Shown piece after piece: positions 58,071-64,000 of a DNA stretch of 64,000 nucleotides. Position 1 is the first letter of the stretch, and each line of letters starts with the position of its first letter. Origin of the DNA: Trabulsiella odontotermitis (GTDB taxonomy: Bacteria > Pseudomonadota > Gammaproteobacteria > Enterobacterales > Enterobacteriaceae). Below the pieces are notes generated by a model. The model was given only the letters and a program-made list of their open reading frames with translations. It did not search any database and was not told the DNA's origin. Both the position numbers and the translations under genes were made by a program. The stretch is from positions 4,586,714 through 4,650,713 of the forward strand of contig NZ_CP125781.1 of the NCBI RefSeq assembly GCF_030053895.1, read 5' to 3'.

Positions 58071-58637
58071 TTACGCCTTCACCCGCTGAATATAATCACC
58101 AAACGCGGTCAGCTGACCGGTCAGATGATCCAGCGTGCTCTGGTCAATCACTTCACCTGTCTGCGGGTCGACTTTATTCTGAATCACACCGCCCATAAAT
58201 TCCGGTTTGTTCATCACCATCGCATCGAGAAACACCAGGATCTGACGCAGGTGATACTGGCAGCGAGCGCCGCCGATAGCGCCCATTGAACTGGTCTGAA
58301 TCAGTACCGGCTTGCCCGACAGCGGCTGGTCAGGCAGACGTGACAGCCAGTCGATGGCATTCTTCAGCCCACCCGGCACCGAATAGTTATATTCCGGCGT
58401 AACAATAATCACACCATCGGCCTGGCGGATTTGCGCAGCCAGGGCTTCAACGCTTTGCGGAAACCCCTCTTCCTGCTGCACATCCGCATCATAAAGCGGA
58501 ATATCACCGATAGACGGCAACGCAGAGATGTCCATTCCTGCCGGCGCAATTTTGGGCAGTGTGCGAGCCACCATACCGTTAAATGAGCCTTTACGCAGGC
58601 TTCCCAGTAACGTCACAACGTTCAACGTGTCAGACAT
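58071..58637 (-). CDS. chrR: NAD(P)H-dependent FMN reductase ChrR (YieF), quinone/chromate reductase
   Basis: Flavodoxin-fold enzyme that reduces quinones and chromate with two electrons and helps guard against oxidative stress. 188 residues; FMN loops LLGSLRKGSFN, PEYNYSVPGGLKNAIDW and SSMGAIGGAR. Very close to the E. coli protein. 30 bp downstream of yieE on the same strand. Confidence 0.96.
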   Translation of the reverse strand: MSDTLNVVTLLGSLRKGSFNGMVARTLPKIAPAGMDISALPSIGDIPLYDADVQQEEGFPQSVEALAAQIRQADGVIIVTPEYNYSVPGGLKNAIDWLSRLPDQPLSGKPVLIQTSSMGAIGGARCQYHLRQILVFLDAMVMNKPEFMGGVIQNKVDPQTGEVIDQSTLDHLTGQLTAFGDYIQRVKA

Positions 58638-58667
58638 GACTACTCCTTTGCATCATGATATGTCAGA

Positions 58668-59396
58668 TCAGTTGATTATAAGGGCTTTTTCGGCAGGCAG
58701 GCTGGTAAATCGCATCAGACGTGTGGCGGGCTCATTCGCGCGGGTCTGCGCATCCGGCAGGCTGCCCCAGCCATTTTTACTATGGAATTCCCACAGATTG
58801 AGCTTTTCGATGGCCGGGCTGGCGGCAACTGACCACACCAGAATGTCTTCGGCATCGCAAATCGCCTCAATCTGCATGACCTCAGCGGAGCGTAAACGGC
58901 CCGAACCGGGAAGCAGTTGTAATAAACGGGGGGAATCCTGCGTGGCGTGACCGGTCATCTTTAACACGCTCTGGCGCAGGACGACCAGTTGGGTTTGCGC
59001 CTCATGAGGATCGTTTTGATTGGCGATCCACAGGTTCTCATTACGGGTGAAGGGGTAAGCTTCCGGAATGCTGGTGTGCTGCAGTTCCATGTCGAGGCCA
59101 CAGTTTCCCTCTGTTGCCAGCGCCACGCCGACAATATTGCCGGTATAAGAAACCGAAAACGCGGGCAGTTCCGCATCAGCAAAAACAGGTTTTCCGTTAG
59201 GCTGCGTGATGATTTCCGGCAGTTCACTGGTGCCGTACAGCATGAACATCAGTTCAGCCAGGAGCGCACGCGATCCCATAAAACGCGCACGTCGATGCTC
59301 CGGTAGCCGTCGTGCCGCATGGTGAACGGTTGACGGCAGTCGTACCGAAGCGAGGTGCTCGTCGCTGAGGATGCCTCGTGCAAAGTGAGTGGCCAT
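58668..59396 (-). CDS. yieE: YieE, 4'-phosphopantetheinyl transferase family protein
   Basis: Member of the Sfp/EntD-type phosphopantetheinyl transferases; the carrier protein it modifies is not established. 242 residues, seven fewer than E. coli, missing part of the central loop (after ELQHTSIP). The substrate motif CGLDMEL is intact, but the usual WxxKE(A/S) second motif reads VLRQSVLKMTG, as in the E. coli protein with its VLK variant. Much more divergent from K-12 than the flanking genes. Confidence 0.9.
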   Translation of the reverse strand: MATHFARGILSDEHLASVRLPSTVHHAARRLPEHRRARFMGSRALLAELMFMLYGTSELPEIITQPNGKPVFADAELPAFSVSYTGNIVGVALATEGNCGLDMELQHTSIPEAYPFTRNENLWIANQNDPHEAQTQLVVLRQSVLKMTGHATQDSPRLLQLLPGSGRLRSAEVMQIEAICDAEDILVWSVAASPAIEKLNLWEFHSKNGWGSLPDAQTRANEPATRLMRFTSLPAEKALIIN

Positions 59397-59547
59397 TTTT
59401 CGCTCCCTGATTAATGGACAATGGTTAAAGGTCAGTAATGTATTATCACCGATAATGGACAGGTTTTAATGCGGAAAAACCTGTCTGAAAAGGCTTCAGG
59501 CATGACTTTTACATATCCTTAGTCACATTCGCCGAATCGCTCACATA

Positions 59548-60912
59548 TTACTTACCAATACAGAAACTGGAGAAAATACGACCCAGCAGATCATCCGAGG
59601 TAAATTCACCGGTGATCTCGCTTAAGTTGTGTTGTGCCAGACGCAGCTCTTCGGCCAGCAGTTCGCCTGCCCAGGCGCCGAGCAACTGCGCTTTGCCCTG
59701 TTGCAGATGGTTTGCCGCTTCTTCCAGCGCCTGTAAGTGGCGACGACGAGCCAGAAAACCCCCTTCCATGTTGGTTTCAAAGCCCATACTCTGTTTGAGA
59801 TGATTACGCAGCGTGTCCACACCTTCCCCGGTTCGTGCCGAGAGGCGAATCAGTGAGTGGTTATTCACTTCGCTGAAGCCCAGCGTTTCGCCGGTGACGT
59901 CTGCTTTGTTACGCACCACGGTGATCGGCAGCTTCGCGGGCAGACGGGCAATAAAATCAGGCCAGATATCGGCAGGGTCGACGGCATCGGTGGTGGTGCC
60001 ATCCACCATAAACAACACACGGTCTGCCTGTTCGATTTCCTGCCAGGCGCGTTCGATACCAATGCGCTCCACTTCGTCACTGGCGTCGCGCAGCCCGGCG
60101 GTATCAATGATGTGCAGTGGCATGCCGTCAATATGAATATGCTCGCGCAGTACGTCGCGGGTCGTGCCCGCAATATCCGTAACGATTGCCGCTTCGCGAC
60201 CGGCCAGCGCGTTCAGGAGGCTCGATTTCCCGGCGTTCGGGCGACCGGCAATCACGACTTTCATTCCTTCACGCAGCAGGCTGCCCTGACGGGCCTCGGC
60301 ACGTACCGCATCGAGATCGGCGATAACCGCGTTGAGTTGGGCTTCGATTTTGCCGTCGGAGAGAAAGTCTATCTCTTCATCCGGAAAATCGATGGCGGCT
60401 TCCACGTAGATTCGCAGGTGAGTAAGTGCTTCCACTAAATGATTAACACGGGCAGAAAACGCCCCCTGCAATGAGTTCAGGGCGGAACGTGCCGCTTGTT
60501 CTGAACTGGCGTCAATCAGGTCGGCAATCGCCTCTGCCTGGGCTAAATCGAGCTTATCGTTAAGAAAGGCGCGTTCGGAAAACTCGCCCGGCTTTGCGAT
60601 GCGTACGCCCGGCAGCGTCAGAATACGTTTGAGCAACAGGTCGAGGATCACCGGGCCGCCATGACCCTGCAATTCCAGTACGTCTTCACCGGTAAAAGAG
60701 TTCGGGCCGGGAAACCACAGCGCGATGCCCTGATCCAGCGCGGTACCGTCAGCATCTTTGAACGGCAGATAATCGGCGTAGCGCGGCTTTGGCAGTTTGC
60801 CCAGCACGGCCTGAGCGACATTCCGCGCTTTCAGGCCGGAGATGCGCAGGATGCCCACACCACCGCGTCCCGGTGGGGTTGCCTGGGCGATGATTGTGTC
60901 GTTATGGCTCAT
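59548..60912 (-). CDS. mnmE: tRNA modification GTPase MnmE (TrmE)
   Basis: GTPase that, as a complex with MnmG, forms the (c)mnm5 group on uridine 34. 454 residues. N-terminal tetrahydrofolate-binding domain, helical domain, G domain with GRPNAGKSS near 225, the DIAGTTRDV switch, DTAGLRD and NKAD, and the C-terminal FCIGK with the catalytic cysteine. In K-12 the tna operon, mdtL and yidZ follow it; here yieE does. Confidence 0.98.
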   Translation of the reverse strand: MSHNDTIIAQATPPGRGGVGILRISGLKARNVAQAVLGKLPKPRYADYLPFKDADGTALDQGIALWFPGPNSFTGEDVLELQGHGGPVILDLLLKRILTLPGVRIAKPGEFSERAFLNDKLDLAQAEAIADLIDASSEQAARSALNSLQGAFSARVNHLVEALTHLRIYVEAAIDFPDEEIDFLSDGKIEAQLNAVIADLDAVRAEARQGSLLREGMKVVIAGRPNAGKSSLLNALAGREAAIVTDIAGTTRDVLREHIHIDGMPLHIIDTAGLRDASDEVERIGIERAWQEIEQADRVLFMVDGTTTDAVDPADIWPDFIARLPAKLPITVVRNKADVTGETLGFSEVNNHSLIRLSARTGEGVDTLRNHLKQSMGFETNMEGGFLARRRHLQALEEAANHLQQGKAQLLGAWAGELLAEELRLAQHNLSEITGEFTSDDLLGRIFSSFCIGK

Positions 60913-60927
60913 AAAATCACTCGTATT

Positions 60928-60954
60928 AAAAAAGGCGGTCCTGAGACCGCCTTC
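60928..60954 (-). terminator. Terminator between yidC and mnmE
   Basis: On the minus strand AAGGCGGTCTCAGGACCGCCTT is followed by TTTT. It ends the rpmH-rnpA-yidD-yidC transcript, with mnmE then needing read-through or its own promoter. Confidence 0.85.
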
Positions 60955-60975
60955 TGGCTTAAAGAATGAAGCTTA

Positions 60976-62622
60976 TCAGGACTTCTTCTTCTCGCGGCTG
61001 TGCAGCCCACGTTTTTCAAGACCACGGTAAATCAGCTGTTGCTGAATAATGGTCACCAGGTTGCTGACGATATAGTACAGCACCAGACCTGACGGGAACC
61101 ACAGGAAGAACACCGTGAAGATGACCGGCATAAAGGTCATGATCTTCTGCTGCATCGGGTCGGTCACGGTGGTCGGCGACATCTTCTGAATGAAGAACAT
61201 CGTCACGCCCATCAGGATCGGCAGAATGTAGTACGGGTCCTGCGCGGACAGGTCGTGGATCCACAATGCGAACGGCGCGTGGCGCAGTTCAACGGAGCCC
61301 ATCAGCATGTAGTACAGGGCAAGGAAGATAGGCATCTGGATGATCAGCGGGAAGCAGCCACCCAGCGGGTTGACCTTCTCAGCTTTGTACAGGGCCATCA
61401 TTTCCTGGCTCTGACGCTGTTTATCATCGCCCAGACGCTCGCGCATCGCCTGAATCTTCGGCTGCAGCATACGCATCTTCGCCATGGAGGTGTACTGCGC
61501 TTTGGTCAGCGGGTACATGATGCCACGAACGATAAAGGTGATAACGATGATGGAGAAGCCCCAGTTGCCGAGGAAACTGTGGATCCATTTCAGCAGTTTA
61601 AACAGCGGCTGAGAGATGAACCACAACCAGCCGTAGTCCACGGTCAGATCCAGATGCGGTGCAACGGCAGCCATCTTGTCCTGAATTTCCGGACCCACCC
61701 ACAAAGTGCTGTTCAGCGTCGCGTTCTGACCTGGCTGCACCAGCGTCGGCTGCGATTTGTAACCGATCGCGGCAACACCGTTGCCCAGATTCGCGGTGTA
61801 GAAATTGTTGGTGCCATCGTTACGCGGAACCCATGCGGTAGCAAAATACTGTTGCAGCATCGCTACCCAGCCATTTTTGGCATTCACATTCAGGTTCTCG
61901 TTGTCGGCGATGGTATCGAATTTGTATTTTTCGTACTTCTCGTCCGGCGTAGAGTATGCCGCGCCGCGGAAGGTGTGCAGTGCAAAGTTGCTGCTGCCGG
62001 TATCGCGGTGAGACGGCAAATTGATGGATTGTTTCAACTGACCAAAGGTCGCCAGTTCCAGCGGTTTCTCTCCGGCGTTTTTCACGTCATAGCCGACGTT
62101 CACCGAATATTCACCGCGTTTCAGGGTGAAGGTTTTGGTGAAGGTGTTACCGGCTTTGTCGGTATACGTCAGCGGGATAGCCAGTTCGTTCTGACCATCA
62201 GCCAGCACAAACGCATCTTTATCAACGTTATACAGCGGACGAGGACCATTAGCCGGGTTGTCCGGGCCATCACGTCCAGTCAGGCCGCTCTGCGCCTGGT
62301 AGATAAACTGCGGCGTAGTTTCCAGCAACTGGAACGGTTCATTGGAACCCAGATCTTTCGGGTATGCCAACAACAGCGCCTGTTCAACATCACCACCGCT
62401 GGTGTTGATGGTCAGTTCAAGCACATCGGTTTTAACCGTAATCAGTTTCCCCTGGCCACTGGCCGGTACGCCCTGGTCTGCTGCACTACCTGCTGCGGTG
62501 GTCGTCGTCTGCGTGGTCTGTTGCGGCTGAGGTTGAGGATTTTTATCCTGCTCCCACGCCTGCCAGATCATGAAAGACACGAACAACAAAGCGATGATAA
62601 GAAGATTGCGTTGGGAATCCAT
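60976..62622 (-). CDS. yidC: Membrane protein insertase YidC
   Basis: Essential inner-membrane insertase that works alone or with SecYEG, including for subunits a and c of the ATP synthase encoded here. 548 residues: N-terminal membrane helix (LLIIALLFVSFMIWQAW), large periplasmic domain (about 25-340), and five conserved C-terminal helices with the family region MYPLTKAQYTSMAKMR and a basic tail. The linker at about 30-55 is T/A/G/Q-rich and varies from K-12. Two bases after yidD. Confidence 0.98.
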   Translation of the reverse strand: MDSQRNLLIIALLFVSFMIWQAWEQDKNPQPQPQQTTQTTTTAAGSAADQGVPASGQGKLITVKTDVLELTINTSGGDVEQALLLAYPKDLGSNEPFQLLETTPQFIYQAQSGLTGRDGPDNPANGPRPLYNVDKDAFVLADGQNELAIPLTYTDKAGNTFTKTFTLKRGEYSVNVGYDVKNAGEKPLELATFGQLKQSINLPSHRDTGSSNFALHTFRGAAYSTPDEKYEKYKFDTIADNENLNVNAKNGWVAMLQQYFATAWVPRNDGTNNFYTANLGNGVAAIGYKSQPTLVQPGQNATLNSTLWVGPEIQDKMAAVAPHLDLTVDYGWLWFISQPLFKLLKWIHSFLGNWGFSIIVITFIVRGIMYPLTKAQYTSMAKMRMLQPKIQAMRERLGDDKQRQSQEMMALYKAEKVNPLGGCFPLIIQMPIFLALYYMLMGSVELRHAPFALWIHDLSAQDPYYILPILMGVTMFFIQKMSPTTVTDPMQQKIMTFMPVIFTVFFLWFPSGLVLYYIVSNLVTIIQQQLIYRGLEKRGLHSREKKKS

Positions 62623-62624
62623 CG

Positions 62625-62882
62625 TTAGTGTTCTCTGGTATCAAAGGGTCCTGGTGGGACGGGGTCGTCTCCACCCGGGTGTAAAGGGTGGCATTTTAAT
62701 ACGCGTTTCACCGTCAACCAACTGCCTTTTATCACTCCAAACCTGCGCAAGGCCTCAATTCCGTATTGAGAGCAGGTTGGTGTGAAACGGCAATGTGGCC
62801 CGAGTAGCGGACTAATCAGGCGTTGATAGAGCCGGATAAGGGCTATCAGGAGCCGTGAGCCAGGCGACAGTGACGGCGCCAT
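62625..62882 (-). CDS. yidD: Membrane protein insertion efficiency factor YidD
   Basis: Small peripheral inner-membrane protein that aids YidC-dependent insertion. 85 residues; N-terminal amphipathic helix (LIALIRLYQRLISPLLG), conserved cysteine region RFTPTCSQYGIEAL, and CHPLHPGGDDPVP. It overlaps rnpA by 37 bp in another frame, as in E. coli. Confidence 0.96.
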   Translation of the reverse strand: MAPSLSPGSRLLIALIRLYQRLISPLLGPHCRFTPTCSQYGIEALRRFGVIKGSWLTVKRVLKCHPLHPGGDDPVPPGPFDTREH

Positions 62883-63205
62883 AATTTTTCCAACGCTTCC
62901 GTGAGAGCACGGTTATCGAGGTCAGCAACCCCTTTTTTCGCCACCACCACGAAATCCATAGACGGAAGTTCATGCTGGCGTAAACGGAAGCTCTCACGCG
63001 TAAGACGTTTAATCCGGTTGCGTTCGTGCGCGCGTTTGACGTTTTTCTTGGCGACGGTAAGACCGATGCGGGGATGCCCCAGCGAATTCAGGCGGCCGAG
63101 GATAGTAATTTGCGGCGTGCCAGCCCGTTGTGGCTGCTGGAAGACGAAAGTGAAATGACTGGGAGTTAACAAACGTAACTCCCTGGGAAATGCGAGCTTA
63201 ACCAC
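62846..63205 (-). CDS. rnpA: Ribonuclease P protein component
   Basis: Protein subunit of RNase P, which cuts the 5' leader from tRNAs. 119 residues. The RNR motif RNRIKRLTRE at 62-71 binds the RNA; an aromatic-rich N-terminal beta region (FTFVFQ) binds the leader. GTG start at 63203-63205. Co-transcribed with rpmH, which lies 16 bp upstream. Confidence 0.97.
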   Translation of the reverse strand: MVKLAFPRELRLLTPSHFTFVFQQPQRAGTPQITILGRLNSLGHPRIGLTVAKKNVKRAHERNRIKRLTRESFRLRQHELPSMDFVVVAKKGVADLDNRALTEALEKLWRRHCRLAHGS

Positions 63206-63221
63206 TCAGGGGTTAGCTTTA

Positions 63222-64000
<779 letters not shown>

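Noticed and set aside
61255..62628. 457-codon open frame opposite yidC
   Set aside because: Antisense shadow of a certain gene; no ribosome site and no recognisable domain.

Overview
The window is a chromosomal segment from an enteric bacterium (Enterobacteriaceae, in the Escherichia/Salmonella/Citrobacter group). Nearly every protein is close to its Escherichia coli K-12 counterpart, the 16S gene has the E. coli length, and REP and ERIC repeats, Spot 42, CsrC and an E. coli-type oriC are present. The differences from K-12 (no tna operon, no bgl/cbr block, no yihF, different small insertions) suggest a Citrobacter-like genome, but I cannot fix the species. I see no prophage, insertion sequence, CRISPR array or obvious accessory island.

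Layout: (1) 1-4855, nitrogen control: start of typA (cut by the window edge), then glnA-glnL-glnG with NtrC enhancers and a sigma-54 promoter, and the small gene yshB. (2) 4859-8295: hemN and yihI with a tiny unnamed gene between them, the regulatory RNA CsrC, the GTPase engB, and the regulatory RNA Spot 42. (3) 8443-15690: polA, yihG, dsbA, srkA (rdoA), yihD, mobA, mobB. (4) 15714-21304: a complete rRNA operon on the minus strand (16S, tRNA-Glu, 23S, 5S) with two spacer insertions. (5) 21456-31474: yieP, hsrA, the ribose genes rbsDACBKR, and kup. (6) 31697-36787: ravA-viaA, asnA, asnC, mioC. (7) 36796-37077: oriC, the chromosomal replication origin. (8) 37168-50935: mnmG, rsmG, the nine-gene ATP synthase operon, glmU, glmS. 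(9) 51120-55759: pstSCAB-phoU behind a Pho box. (10) 55850-64000: yieH, adeP, chrR, yieE, mnmE, yidC, yidD, rnpA, rpmH, and the control region of dnaA, whose start codon should be the next base after the window.

How it works together: this is the origin-proximal, highly expressed part of an enteric chromosome. It holds replication initiation (oriC, mioC, dnaA control region), ribosome and tRNA synthesis (rrn, rsmG, mnmG, mnmE, rnpA, rpmH, engB, yihI), energy conversion (atp), cell-wall precursor supply (glmUS), and nutrient-responsive systems for nitrogen (gln), phosphate (pst), ribose (rbs), potassium (kup) and asparagine (asnA/asnC).

The most notable structural feature is the rRNA operon. 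Its upstream flank and its tRNA-Glu match rrnC of K-12, while its downstream flank (mobB-mobA-yihD) is that of rrnA. The block of roughly 90 kb that separates these in K-12 is not between them here, which points to a rearrangement by recombination between rRNA operons. The same operon carries an ERIC element in its 23S-5S spacer and a separate hairpin-forming insertion in its tRNA-23S spacer. I found no convincing entirely new system; the best candidates for follow-up are these rRNA-operon changes and the small membrane-protein gene between yihI and hemN.
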